Shown here in pieces: positions 24,490 to 32,569 of a DNA stretch of 64,000 nt. Made by a program: the position numbers and the translations under genes. How positions within the stretch are numbered: the stretch's first letter is position 1; every line of letters begins with the position of its first letter. The notes beneath the pieces were generated by a model. It was not told the DNA's origin. It did no database searches and was given only the letters and a program-made list of their open reading frames with translations. The stretch lies in the NCBI RefSeq assembly GCF_042679305.1, contig NZ_JBHTMP010000037.1, positions 1-64,000 of the forward strand. Reading direction: 5' to 3'. This DNA comes from Micromonospora_H sonneratiae. GTDB taxonomy: Bacteria; Actinomycetota; Actinomycetes; Mycobacteriales; Micromonosporaceae.

Positions 24490-25626
24490 TCACGGTGCCT
24501 CCTCCGCTGCGGCCAGCTGACCACACGCGCCGTCGATCTCCCGGCCCCGGGTGTCCCGGACCGTGGTCGAGACCCCGGCCTCGCGCAAGCGCCGCACGAA
24601 CTCCCGCTCAACCGGCTTCGGGCTGGCATCCCAGCGGCTGCCGGGCGTCGGGTTCAACGGGATGAGATTCACATGGGCCAACCGACCGGCCAGCAATCGA
24701 CCAAGCAGGTCGGCCCGCCACGGCTGGTCGTTCACATCTTTGATCATTGCGTACTCGATCGACACCCGACGCCCCGTGCGGGCGGCGTAGTCCCACGCCG
24801 CGTCCAGCACCTCGGCCACCTTCCAGCGCTGGTTGACGGGTACGAGTTCGTCGCGCAGGTCATCGTCGGGGGCGTGCAGGGACAGCGCGAGTGTCACCGA
24901 GAGTCCCTCACCGGCCAACCGACGCATGGCCGGAACCAGGCCCACCGTGGACACGGTGATGTGGCGCTGAGACAGGCCGAGTCCCTCGGGCGCGGGTGCG
25001 CAGAGCCGTCGGATCGCCGCGATCACACGTGCGTAGTTGGCCAACGGCTCGCCCATGCCCATGAAGACGACGTGTGACAGGCGCGACGGCGAGCCCGCGA
25101 CCGCCCCGGAGGCGGCCACGCCGGCCAGGTAGACCGCCTGGTCGATGATCTCCGCCGTGGAGAGGTTCCGGGTCAGGCCGGCCTGTCCGGTCGCGCAGAA
25201 CGGACAGGCCATGCCGCAGCCGGCCTGGCTGGAGATACAGACGGTGACCCGATCGGGGTAGCCCATCAACACGCTCTCGACCAGCGAGTTGTCGTGCAGC
25301 CGCCAGAGGGCCTTACGGGTGGCACCGTCGTCGCAGACCATTTCCCGGACGGGTCGGAGCAGGGTCGGCAGGAGCGCCTCGGCCAACCGCTCACGGACCG
25401 CGGCCGGCAGGTCGGTCATCTGGGCCGGATCACGCACCAGGCGACCGAAATAGTGGGTGGACACCTGCTTGGCACGAAATGCGGGCTCGCCCAACTCGGT
25501 GACCAGCTCCCGCCGACCCGACAGGTCGAGGTCGGCGAGGTGGCGAGGTGGCATCGACGCACGTGGCGAGGCGGCGGCTCCGGCAACGACGTCCGGACTG
25601 ATCGGGATCACGGGCAGGCTTGTCAT
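24490..25626 (-). CDS. rlmN: 23S rRNA/tRNA adenine-C2 methyltransferase RlmN
   Basis: A 378-residue radical-SAM enzyme that methylates C2 of A2503 in 23S rRNA and A37 in some tRNAs. The cluster motif CxxxCxxC is CGMACPFC (Cys137, 141, 144). Family segments GEPAFRAKQVSTHYFGRLV, VFMGMGEPLANY, HITVSTVGLVPAM, LSLHAPDDDLRDELVPVNQRW and INLIPLNPTPGSRW-like HVNLIPLNPTPGSRW are all present. The acceptor Cys lies in DGACGQL near the end. ATG at 25626 gives the right length; the frame above it is not conserved. It follows cdsA as in mycobacteria. Confidence 0.96.
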   Translation of the reverse strand: MTSLPVIPISPDVVAGAAASPRASMPPRHLADLDLSGRRELVTELGEPAFRAKQVSTHYFGRLVRDPAQMTDLPAAVRERLAEALLPTLLRPVREMVCDDGATRKALWRLHDNSLVESVLMGYPDRVTVCISSQAGCGMACPFCATGQAGLTRNLSTAEIIDQAVYLAGVAASGAVAGSPSRLSHVVFMGMGEPLANYARVIAAIRRLCAPAPEGLGLSQRHITVSTVGLVPAMRRLAGEGLSVTLALSLHAPDDDLRDELVPVNQRWKVAEVLDAAWDYAARTGRRVSIEYAMIKDVNDQPWRADLLGRLLAGRLAHVNLIPLNPTPGSRWDASPKPVEREFVRRLREAGVSTTVRDTRGREIDGACGQLAAAEEAP

Positions 25627-25742
25627 GGCCTGTCCAGTCTCCCACGTCCCCGCATCTGCGTACCTGGCCATGGGGACCGACCCGGCTTGGCCCCTCGGGT
25701 CAATGTCCGGAAAGCGCGGCTCCACACGAACATCCTGTTAGA

Positions 25743-27041
25743 TCATCCCGTCGGAGCGAAGATCGCCAGCAACAGATACGCGGTCGGCACCGCGAACAGG
25801 ATCGAGTCCAACCGGTCCATGAGTCCGCCGTGCCCGGGCAACAGGTTGCTCATGTCCTTGATGCCCAGATCCCTCTTGATCATCGACTCGGCGAGGTCAC
25901 CGAGTACCGCTGCGCCGGACACCGCCAGCCCGAACACGGCCCCCCACCAGGGGGCGACGTCGAGCAGGAGCCACAGCAGCAGGGCACTGCCGAGCGCAGC
26001 CGCGCCCACCGAACCACCGAAGCCCTCCCAGGACTTCTTCGGGCTGATCGACGGGGCCATCGGGTGCCTACCGAGGAACACCCCGGCGACGTAACCGCCG
26101 GTGTCGGAGAGCACCACCGCCACGAGCGTAACCATGATCCGCAGGGCACCGTCGGAAGGTGCCGCCAACATCGCGGCGAACCCACCCAGGAACGGCACGT
26201 AGACCGCGATCAGCGCGCTCGCGGTGAGGTCCCGCTGGAAGCCCGCCGGGCCGTCACTGAGTCGCCACACCATCGCCGACAGCACGGTGACCAGCAGTCC
26301 GAGGCTGAGCGCGTCCGGACCGGCCCACCAGGCCAGTCCGATCATCAGAACGCCGCCGGCCAGCAACGGCACCATCGGCGGGTTCGCACCGCTGCGCCGG
26401 ATCGCCCGGATCATCTCCCAGGTGCCCACGCTGATCGCGATGGCGATCACGGCGAGGAACGCCGGCCGGTACAGGAACAGCGGCACCACGATGAGTACGC
26501 CGAGGCCGAGCCCCACCCCGATGGCTGCCGGCAGGTTCCGGCCGGCCCGCCCGGTACGCGGTGGCGTCGTCGCGGGTCGCGTCCGGCTGGCCCGGCGTCG
26601 CCCGCTGTGGGACCGGGGTGGCGTGCCCTCGTCCGCCGGGGCGAACTCCGGCCCCGTGCCCGGGGCGACCGGTTCGAGCAGCGGCGCGTCGACCGGCTCG
26701 ATCACCTCGGTCAGGCCGGTGTCGTCACGCCCATCCTCGTTCCGGGGATACGTGGACGTCCCGTCGTCCGCATGTCGGCGGGACGACTCGTCCTGTTCTG
26801 GCCAGAAGGAGTGGCTGCCCGGGTCGGCGTAGCCGTTGTCCCGGCCAGCCGGGACGTCGTCCCGGTAACGTTCGCCGGAATCGTGGTGCGGATTGTCGGC
26901 ATAGGCTTCGGGCGCGGCACCGGCGTGCCGCGCCCGAAGCCGAGTCTCATCGCTGCTGTCGTGCCACTGCCAGGCAGGTGGATCGTCTGGCGGCGGCCAG
27001 CCGCGAGGCTCGGCGCTGCCGTGGGGGTCGCGATATGACAT
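25743..27041 (-). CDS. cdsA: Phosphatidate cytidylyltransferase
   Basis: CdsA, 432 residues, makes CDP-diacylglycerol from phosphatidic acid and CTP at the membrane. From about residue 168 there are roughly eight transmembrane helices, then the signature KRDLGIKDMSNLLPGHGG followed by MDRLDS. The preceding 165 residues are an unusual hydrophilic extension rich in Asp, Arg, Pro and His. The ATG overlaps the frr stop in TGATG, which fixes the start and confirms that the extension is translated. The frr-cdsA-rlmN order is conserved in actinobacteria. Confidence 0.95.
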   Translation of the reverse strand: MSYRDPHGSAEPRGWPPPDDPPAWQWHDSSDETRLRARHAGAAPEAYADNPHHDSGERYRDDVPAGRDNGYADPGSHSFWPEQDESSRRHADDGTSTYPRNEDGRDDTGLTEVIEPVDAPLLEPVAPGTGPEFAPADEGTPPRSHSGRRRASRTRPATTPPRTGRAGRNLPAAIGVGLGLGVLIVVPLFLYRPAFLAVIAIAISVGTWEMIRAIRRSGANPPMVPLLAGGVLMIGLAWWAGPDALSLGLLVTVLSAMVWRLSDGPAGFQRDLTASALIAVYVPFLGGFAAMLAAPSDGALRIMVTLVAVVLSDTGGYVAGVFLGRHPMAPSISPKKSWEGFGGSVGAAALGSALLLWLLLDVAPWWGAVFGLAVSGAAVLGDLAESMIKRDLGIKDMSNLLPGHGGLMDRLDSILFAVPTAYLLLAIFAPTG

Positions 27042-27598
27042 CAGACCTCAAGCAGCTCAGTTTCCTTGTGCTTCACCAGATCGTCCACGTTGGTTACGTA
27101 CCGGTGGGTGAGGTCGTCGAGTTCCTTCTCGGCGCGGCGCCCGTCGTCCTCGCCGGCCTCGCCGTCCTTGACGATGCGGTCGAGTTCTTCCTTGGCCTTG
27201 CGCCGGATGTTGCGGATCGCGACCTTGGCTTCCTCGCCCTTGTGGCGAGCAATCTTGATCATGTCCCGGCGCCGCTCCTCGGTCATCTGCGGCAGCAGGA
27301 TACGGAGCTGGTTACCCTCGTTGTTCGGATTGACACCGAGGTCGGAATCACGGATCGCCTTCTCCATGGCCGCCAGCTGTGAGGCGTCGTACGGCTTGAT
27401 GAGCGCCATTCTCGGCTCCGGCACGCCGATCGACGCCATCTGGGTCAGCGGAGTGGGAGTGCCGTAGTAGTCAATGACGATCTTGGAGAACATCGCGGGG
27501 TGGGCACGGCCGGTACGGATCGCCCCGAACTCTTCCTTGGCGTGCTCGATCGCCCGGTCCATCTTCTCCTCGGCCTCGAGGAGCGTGTCGTCGATCAC
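27041..27598 (-). CDS. frr: Ribosome recycling factor
   Basis: RRF, 185 residues, is the tRNA-mimicking factor that splits post-termination ribosomes together with EF-G. The full two-domain length is present, with EEKMDRAIEHAKEEFGAIRTGRAHPAMF, IDYYGTPTPLTQMASI, IKPYDASQLAAMEKAIRDSDLGVNPNNEG and LPQMTEERRRDMIKIARHKGEEAKVAIRNIRRKA. The start is GTG with GAAGGAGG eleven bases upstream. It overlaps cdsA by one base and follows pyrH, the near-universal bacterial order. Confidence 0.98.
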   Translation of the reverse strand: MIDDTLLEAEEKMDRAIEHAKEEFGAIRTGRAHPAMFSKIVIDYYGTPTPLTQMASIGVPEPRMALIKPYDASQLAAMEKAIRDSDLGVNPNNEGNQLRILLPQMTEERRRDMIKIARHKGEEAKVAIRNIRRKAKEELDRIVKDGEAGEDDGRRAEKELDDLTHRYVTNVDDLVKHKETELLEV

Positions 27599-27648
27599 CT
27601 GTTCCGTCGCCTCCTTCTTTGTGCGTCGTTGTCGAAAAAGTCTTCAGT

Positions 27649-28419
27649 TCACGCCGTGATCAACGTTCCGATGCGGTCGCCACCAACTGCGCGAATGATG
27701 GTGTCCTCCCCCTCGGCACCGAAGACGAGCATCGGCAGACCGTTCTCCATGCACAAGCTGAAGGCGGCGGCGTCGGCGACCCGCAGGCCGCGGCGTAGCG
27801 CCTCGGCGAAGGTGATCGAGTCGAGCTTGCTGGCGGTCGGATCGGTGCGCGGATCGGCCGTGTAGACCGCGTCCACCCCGTTCTTGCTCATCAGCACGAC
27901 GTCGGCACGGATCTCCAGTGCCCGCTGCGCGGCGACCGTGTCGGTGGAGAAGTACGGCATACCGGCACCCGCACCGAAGATCACCACACGGCCCTTCTCC
28001 AGGTGCCGGATGGCCCGGAGCGGAATGTACGGCTCGGCCACCTGGGCCATCGTGATCGCGGTCTGGACCCGCGTCTCGACGCCTTCCTTCTCGAGGAAGT
28101 CCTGCAGGGCCAGGCAGTTCATCACCGTGCCCAGCATGCCCATGTAGTCGGCCCGCGCCCGGTCCATACCACGTTTCTGCAGTTCGGCGCCGCGGAAGAA
28201 GTTGCCGCCGCCGACCACCACGGAGACCTGTACGCCGCGGCGTACGACCGTTGCGATCTGTCGGGCGATGGCCTGTACCACGTCGGGATCGACCCCGATC
28301 GCCCCGCCGCCGAAGACCTCACCCGACAGCTTGAGGACCACCCGACGGGCCCGGCCGGGCGGTGGCGCGGTGGGATCGTCCTCCGCTGCCCGGGTCCGGC
28401 CATCAACAACCTGCGTCAT
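27649..28419 (-). CDS. pyrH: UMP kinase
   Basis: PyrH, 256 residues, phosphorylates UMP to UDP and belongs to the amino-acid-kinase fold. It has VVLKLSGEVFGGGAIGVDP, VVVGGGNFFRGAELQKRGMDRARADYMGMLGTVMNCLALQ, VFGAGAGMPYFSTDT, and ADVVLMSKNGVDAVYTADPR. ATG at 28419 has GGAGGAGAGG upstream. The frame above it is not conserved. It is separated from tsf by two hairpins, which could modulate read-through. Confidence 0.97.
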   Translation of the reverse strand: MTQVVDGRTRAAEDDPTAPPPGRARRVVLKLSGEVFGGGAIGVDPDVVQAIARQIATVVRRGVQVSVVVGGGNFFRGAELQKRGMDRARADYMGMLGTVMNCLALQDFLEKEGVETRVQTAITMAQVAEPYIPLRAIRHLEKGRVVIFGAGAGMPYFSTDTVAAQRALEIRADVVLMSKNGVDAVYTADPRTDPTASKLDSITFAEALRRGLRVADAAAFSLCMENGLPMLVFGAEGEDTIIRAVGGDRIGTLITA

Positions 28420-28490
28420 CCGACCCGCCTCTCCTCCGCGGGCATGCCCGCTGCGCACTGTCACCCAACCTGACGTTGCTGACCCTATGT

Positions 28491-28538
28491 GACGAGGAGG
28501 CCGCGGTGCCTGTCGCGTACACCAGCGGCCTCCTCGTC
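28491..28538 (-). terminator. Hairpin in pyrH leader
   Basis: GACGAGGAGGCCGC (28491-28504) pairs perfectly with GCGGCCTCCTCGTC (28525-28538) across a 20-base loop, between tsf and pyrH. It may be a terminator or an attenuator for pyrH. Confidence 0.5.
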
Positions 28539-28552
28539 GACGTCGTCCCCTA

Positions 28553-28574
28553 CCGGGCGCGGGTCCGCGCCCGG
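28553..28574 (-). terminator. Hairpin after tsf
   Basis: CCGGGCGCG (28553-28561) and CGCGCCCGG (28566-28574) pair perfectly with a 4-base loop, 15 bases past the tsf stop. Confidence 0.6.
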
Positions 28575-28589
28575 ACTACCGGGTGCTAC

Positions 28590-29420
28590 TCAGGCCTGAC
28601 CGACCTCGAACCGCAGGAAGCTGGTCACGTCGATGCCGGCCTCGGCCAGCACCTGCTTGACCGACTTCTTGTTGTCGGCGACGGACGCCTGCTCGAGCAG
28701 GACGAAGTCCTTGAAGAAGGCGTTCACCCGACCATCGACGATCTTCGGCAGGGCAGCCTCCGGCTTGCCCTCCTCACGGGCGGTCTGCTCGGCGATCCGC
28801 CGCTCCGACTCGACCGTCTCGGCCGGCACCTCGTCGCGGGTCACGAACTTCGGGCGCATCGCGGCGATCTGCATGGCCACGCCACGCGCGTCGGCGTCGG
28901 CGGCCTCGTCCGACTTGCCGGTGTACGCCACCAGCACGCCGACCTGCGGCGGCAGGTCCTGGCTCTTGCGGTGCAGGTAGACCGCGACGGTGCCCTCCAG
29001 CACGCTGAAGCGGTTGACCACCAGCTTCTCGCCGATCTTGGCGGACTGCTCCTGGACCACGTCGGCGACGGTACGACCGTCAGCCAGGGTCGAAGCCAGC
29101 AGCGCCTCGGCGTCGGCGGCGCCAACCTGCTCGCCGTGCTCGACCAACTGCTGGGCCAGGGCGATGAAGTCGGCGTTCTTGGCGACGAAGTCGGTCTCGC
29201 AGTTGAGTTCGAGCAGTGCCTTGCCGGAGTGGGCGACCAGGCCGTTCGCGGTGGTACGGCCGGCCCGCTTGCCGACGTCCTTGGCACCCTTGATGCGCAG
29301 GATCTCGACGGCCTTGTCAAGGTCGCCCTCGGCCTCGGTGAGCGCCTTCTTGCAGTCCATCATGCCGGCGCCGGTGAGCTCCCGGAGCTTCTTGACGTCC
29401 GCGGCGGTGAAGTTGGCCAT
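28590..29420 (-). CDS. tsf: Elongation factor Ts
   Basis: EF-Ts, 276 residues, is the guanine-nucleotide exchange factor for EF-Tu. The N-terminal UBA-like domain is MANFTAADVKKLRELTGAGMMDCKKAL. The signature CETDFVAKNADF and the two core subdomains follow (HRKSQDLPPQVGVLVAYTG, GVAMQIAAMRPKFVTRDEVP), ending in LLEQASVADNKKSVKQVL. It follows rpsB on the same strand with a hairpin between them, the standard rpsB-tsf order. Confidence 0.98.
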   Translation of the reverse strand: MANFTAADVKKLRELTGAGMMDCKKALTEAEGDLDKAVEILRIKGAKDVGKRAGRTTANGLVAHSGKALLELNCETDFVAKNADFIALAQQLVEHGEQVGAADAEALLASTLADGRTVADVVQEQSAKIGEKLVVNRFSVLEGTVAVYLHRKSQDLPPQVGVLVAYTGKSDEAADADARGVAMQIAAMRPKFVTRDEVPAETVESERRIAEQTAREEGKPEAALPKIVDGRVNAFFKDFVLLEQASVADNKKSVKQVLAEAGIDVTSFLRFEVGQA

Positions 29421-29526
29421 GACTCTCTCTTCAGTGTGTGTCGCGGCTGGTTGGGTGGTCTAGGGGTTGCCCGCTGACGCAGACCGAAACTTGTCCGGGT
29501 CGGGTCGCAGGCTCGTACCCGGGTCG

Positions 29527-29558
29527 GGTCCGCCGGCCACTCGCGTGGCCGGCGGGCC
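29527..29558 (-). terminator. Hairpin between rpsB and tsf
   Basis: GGTCCGCCGGCCA (to 29539) and TGGCCGGCGGGCC (from 29546) form a 13-pair stem with one G-U, and a 6-base loop, just after the rpsB stop. It probably tunes tsf expression or ends part of the transcripts. Confidence 0.55.
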
Positions 29559-29569
29559 CGATGGCGAGG

Positions 29570-30397
29570 TCACTCGGCGGCGGCAGCCGCGGGCTCCTCG
29601 GCCTTCTTCTCGGTGTCCTCGATCAGCTCGCGCTCCCACTCGGCCAGCGGCTCGTCGGCGGCGACGACACCCGGCTCGGGCTTCTCGTCGGCCCCGCGGC
29701 GCTTGCCGGAACGGGCGATCAGGCCGTCGCCCACGGCGGCGGCGATGACCTTGGTCAGGAGCTCGGCGGAGCGGATCGCGTCGTCGTTACCCGGGATCGG
29801 GAAGTCGACCTCGTCGGGGTCGCAGTTGGTGTCCAGCACCGCGATGACCGGGATGCCCAGCTTGCGGGCCTCGTCGACGGCGATGTGCTCCTTCTTGGTG
29901 TCGACCACCCACACCGCGGCCGGCAGCTTCTGCATGTCCCGCAGACCGCCCAGCGTGCGGCTGAGCTTGTCCTTCTCCCGGGACAGCTGCAGGGTCTCCT
30001 TCTTGGTGTAGCCCTGCGCGGTGCCGGACAGGTCGCCCAGCGCCTCCAGCTCCTTCATCCGCTGCAGCCGCTTGTAGACCGTCTGGAAGTTGGTCAGCAT
30101 GCCGCCCAGCCAGCGGTGGTTGACGTAGGGCTGACCAACCCGGGTCGCCTGCTCGGCGATGGCCTCCTGGGCCTGCTTCTTGGTGCCGACGAAGAGGATG
30201 CTGCCACCCTCGGCGACGGTGCCGCGCACGAACTCGTACGCCTTCTCGATGTAGTCGAGGGTCTGGCGCAGGTCGATGATGTAGATACCGTTGCGCTCGG
30301 TGAAGATGAAGCGCTTCATCTTCGGGTTCCAGCGCCGGGTCTGGTGCCCGAAGTGGACGCCGCTTTCCAGCAGCTGACGCATGGTCACTACGGCCAT
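29570..30397 (-). CDS. rpsB: 30S ribosomal protein S2
   Basis: S2, 275 residues, has MRQLLESGVHFGHQTRRWNPKMKRFIF, the coiled-coil segment, LGGMLTNFQTVYKRL, and PAAVWVVDTKKEHIAVDEARKLGIPVIAVLDTNCDPDEVDFPIPGNDDA. The C-terminal tail is acidic and Ala-rich (TEKKAEEPAAAAAE), as is usual in actinobacteria. The ATG at 30397 has AAGGAG upstream. It heads the rpsB-tsf pair and has a long GC-rich leader. Confidence 0.98.
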   Translation of the reverse strand: MAVVTMRQLLESGVHFGHQTRRWNPKMKRFIFTERNGIYIIDLRQTLDYIEKAYEFVRGTVAEGGSILFVGTKKQAQEAIAEQATRVGQPYVNHRWLGGMLTNFQTVYKRLQRMKELEALGDLSGTAQGYTKKETLQLSREKDKLSRTLGGLRDMQKLPAAVWVVDTKKEHIAVDEARKLGIPVIAVLDTNCDPDEVDFPIPGNDDAIRSAELLTKVIAAAVGDGLIARSGKRRGADEKPEPGVVAADEPLAEWERELIEDTEKKAEEPAAAAAE

Positions 30398-30797
30398 GGT
30401 GGGGTGCTCCTTCAGAGGTCCCTGGTTGTCACGTCCAGCCGGCGGCCGGACGTCCTGGCGCCTGGTCGCCGGCCATGGTGGGCCCGATCAAGATCGGGAC
30501 CAGGGGGTCGGCGCCCCGCGGAGATCCGCGGAGAGGGCACGCGAGGTCGACCGCGCGAGGCGGTCGCCAGTCGACCAGTGTACGCCCCACCCCACCCACC
30601 GGCACACAAACCCCCGATGGCGGGTTCAGCCCGCGATGCCCGGTTCGCGAGGTTGCGTACCGCACATCGGTTTTCCGGGCGGGTGACGTCGCTCGGTCGA
30701 CGTGGCCACCATCCTCGCACCCGCCCCGCCCCTGGCGACCCGGTTCCACCACCGGAACACGCAGCCGATATGACACATCCGGGATGACGGAGACGCA
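30398..30797. other. Gene-free region: rpsB leader and promoter area
   Basis: This is the divergent space between rpsB and the secreted protease. In the minus direction a TACACT at 30582-30577 could be the rpsB -10. The roughly 180-base leader that would result contains hairpins at 30483-30498 (CCCGAT...ATCGGG) and 30516-30531 (CCGCGGA...TCCGCGG). These could serve S2 autoregulation, but I see no match to a known motif. From 30600 to 30790 I see nothing specific. Confidence 0.4.
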
Positions 30798-30827
30798 TTG
30801 CGTTACATCTATGAACGTCTCTAGGCT
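30798..30827 (+). promoter_or_regulatory. Promoter of secreted protease gene
   Basis: TTGCGT (30798-30803) and TAGGCT (30822-30827) are 18 bases apart, followed by a leader of about 65 bases with GGGAGGA just before the ATG at 30900. Confidence 0.55.
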
Positions 30828-30899
30828 GCCCGCATCGCGAACTGGGCGGACCCGCTCAACACGCCGTCCAGGCTCACGCCATCGAGACTGGGAGGACCA

Positions 30900-31697
30900 A
30901 TGGTTCGCTGGCGCAGACTCATCGGCCTGGCAGCCGCCGCGTTGACCGCGGTGACCGTCGGCAGCTTCACCCTCGCCGCACCGGCATCCGCCGCACCGGA
31001 GGGCGCGGTGACCCCGCTCGTCGTCGGCGGCACCCGCGCCGCCCAGGGCGAGTTTCCGTTCATGGTCCGGCTGTCGATGGGCTGTGGTGGCTCCCTCTAC
31101 AGCCCCCGCCTGGTGCTGACCGCCGCACACTGTGTCGGCTCGACCGGCACCAACACCAGCATCACGGCGACGCTCGGCGTGGTCGACCTCCAGTCGTCCA
31201 GCCGGATCCAGGTCCGGTCCAACTACGTCTACCGGGCTCCCGGCTACAACGGCAACGGCAAGGACTGGGCACTGATCCGGTTGGCCACCCCGGTCACCGG
31301 GCTGGCCACGCTGCCGATCGCCACCACCACCGCGTACGACAGCGGCACCTTCACCATTGCCGGTTGGGGAGCCGCCCGGGAGGGTGGCGCACAGCAGCGC
31401 TACCTGCTCAAGGCGACCGTCCCGTTCGTCGACGACGCCAGCTGCGACGCGTCGTACGGCGGTGACGTGATCGTCAACGAGGAGATCTGTGCCGGCTACG
31501 CCTCAGGCGGTACGGACACCTGCCAGGGCGACTCGGGCGGCCCGATGTTCCGCCGTGACGCCAGCAACGCCTGGATCCAGGTCGGCATCACCAGCTGGGG
31601 CAACGGCTGTGCCCGGCCCAACTACCCGGGTGTCTACACCCAGGTCAGCACGTTCGCCACGGCGATCGCCTCGGCCGCTGCGAGCCTCGGCGGCTGA
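30900..31697 (+). CDS. Secreted trypsin-like serine protease (S1A)
   Basis: A 265-residue chymotrypsin-fold protease. Residues 1-32 form a Sec signal peptide (VRWRRLIGLAAAALTAVTVG, cleavage near ASA-AP), followed by a short propeptide and the mature start VVGGTRAAQGEFPFMV. The catalytic triad is His in LTAAHC, Asp in NGKDWALIRL, and Ser in CQGDSGGPM. CAGYASGGTDTCQGDSGGP has the Asp (six residues before the catalytic Ser) that specifies trypsin-like Lys/Arg cleavage. Actinomycetes secrete such proteases for nutrition or development. It is an accessory gene between rpsB and yraN. Confidence 0.96.
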   Translation: MVRWRRLIGLAAAALTAVTVGSFTLAAPASAAPEGAVTPLVVGGTRAAQGEFPFMVRLSMGCGGSLYSPRLVLTAAHCVGSTGTNTSITATLGVVDLQSSSRIQVRSNYVYRAPGYNGNGKDWALIRLATPVTGLATLPIATTTAYDSGTFTIAGWGAAREGGAQQRYLLKATVPFVDDASCDASYGGDVIVNEEICAGYASGGTDTCQGDSGGPMFRRDASNAWIQVGITSWGNGCARPNYPGVYTQVSTFATAIASAAASLGG

Positions 31698-31819
31698 GCG
31701 ATCCGGCCAGAGCGGCGGCCGAGCCGGAAACCCCCACCGGCCCGGCCGCCGCTCCCGGCGGTCTCCCAGGGCGGTGGGGAACCACCGCTCCCGGCGATCG
31801 CCGAGGACGAGGAAGGTGG

Positions 31820-32050
31820 GGGATCGCTGCTCCCGGCACTCTCGTCACCGCCACCTCCGGTCTGCTTGACGGTGAGCAGGGTCTCGCCACCGGACTGACC
31901 ACCATGAGCCAGCAGGTCGGCATCAAGCTCGGCACTGCGATCATGTCCACCATCGCGACCGGCACCATCCACGCCCTCGGTACGGAGACGACCGGGACCG
32001 TCCTGACCGAGCGGTCGCCTGACCAGCCAGAGATCGCCATGACGCCCTAG
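31820..32050 (+). pseudogene. C-terminal remnant of a DHA2-type MFS transporter
   Basis: Starting at about 31820 and ending at a TAG at 32048-32050, one frame encodes GTLVTATSGLLDGEQGLATG followed by LTTMSQQVGIKLGTAIMSTI. This is the typical helix 13-14 region of EmrB/QacA-type 14-helix exporters (GLASGLxNTSQQVGGALG). There is no start codon or RBS and the rest of the transporter is missing. It is therefore a truncated relic. It ends within the first copy of the paired DnaA-box-like repeat. Confidence 0.65.
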
Positions 32051-32103
32051 CACATCGTCGACGTGATCGTCCGCCGATCCACAGGCCACCCGGTTGTCCA
32101 CAG
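32048..32103 (+). repeat. Repeat copy A with paired DnaA-box-like sites
   Basis: This 56-base sequence is about 82% identical to 34085-34140. Its core is TCCACAG (32078-32084), five bases, CCGGTTGTCCACAG (32090-32103). TTGTCCACA is the actinobacterial DnaA-box consensus. It lies just upstream of yraN and at one end of a segment that appears inverted. Confidence 0.7.
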
Positions 32104-32124
32104 TCCCCGCCCAAGGGGTTTCCG

Positions 32125-32514
32125 GTGGCCGGTCACCAGGTCATCCTCACCGCCGTGACGATGGTCAGACAGGCGGTTGGCGCGTACGGCGAGCGGTGCG
32201 CCGTACGCCATCTGGTGGCGGCCGGCATGCGGGTGGTGGCCCGCAACTGGCGTAGTGAGCAGGGCGAGATCGACATCGTCGCCTGGGACGGCGAAGTGCT
32301 GGCCTTCTGCGAGGTGAAGACGCGGCGTGGCAACACCTTCGGCACCCCGGCCGAGGCGGTGGTACCGGCCAAGGTGCGACGGTTGCGGCGACTTGCCGCG
32401 CAGTGGCTGGACGAGCACTCGGCTCAACCCCGTGAGGTGCGGTTCGACGTGATCGAGGTACTCGTACCGGCCCGCGGGGCGGCCCGGGTCGACCACCTCA
32501 GGGGTGCGTTCTGA
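32125..32514 (+). CDS. yraN: YraN/UPF0102 family nuclease-like protein
   Basis: A 129-residue protein of the UPF0102 family. It has the restriction-endonuclease-like core GAYGERCAVRHLVAAGMRVVARNWRSEQGEIDIVAWDG followed by LAFCEVKTRRG, in which the E-x-D...E-x-K residues form the predicted metal site. It is thought to act in DNA recombination or uptake together with yifB and dprA, its usual neighbours. I used GTG at 32125 with AGGGG upstream; ATG at 32161 is an alternative that fits family N-termini equally well. Confidence 0.92.
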   Translation: MAGHQVILTAVTMVRQAVGAYGERCAVRHLVAAGMRVVARNWRSEQGEIDIVAWDGEVLAFCEVKTRRGNTFGTPAEAVVPAKVRRLRRLAAQWLDEHSAQPREVRFDVIEVLVPARGAARVDHLRGAF

Positions 32515-32569
32515 CCAGCGCTCCACTGCCGTTGGCACGCGGTACGGGCCGTCCGGTCGACCGTTCTTC

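Noticed and set aside
23469..24665. Plus-strand frame with HAVRRTHPVR repeats opposite the DivIVA-like gene
   Set aside because: The repeats are the antisense reading of the GPPDRM units. No start signal, and no family.
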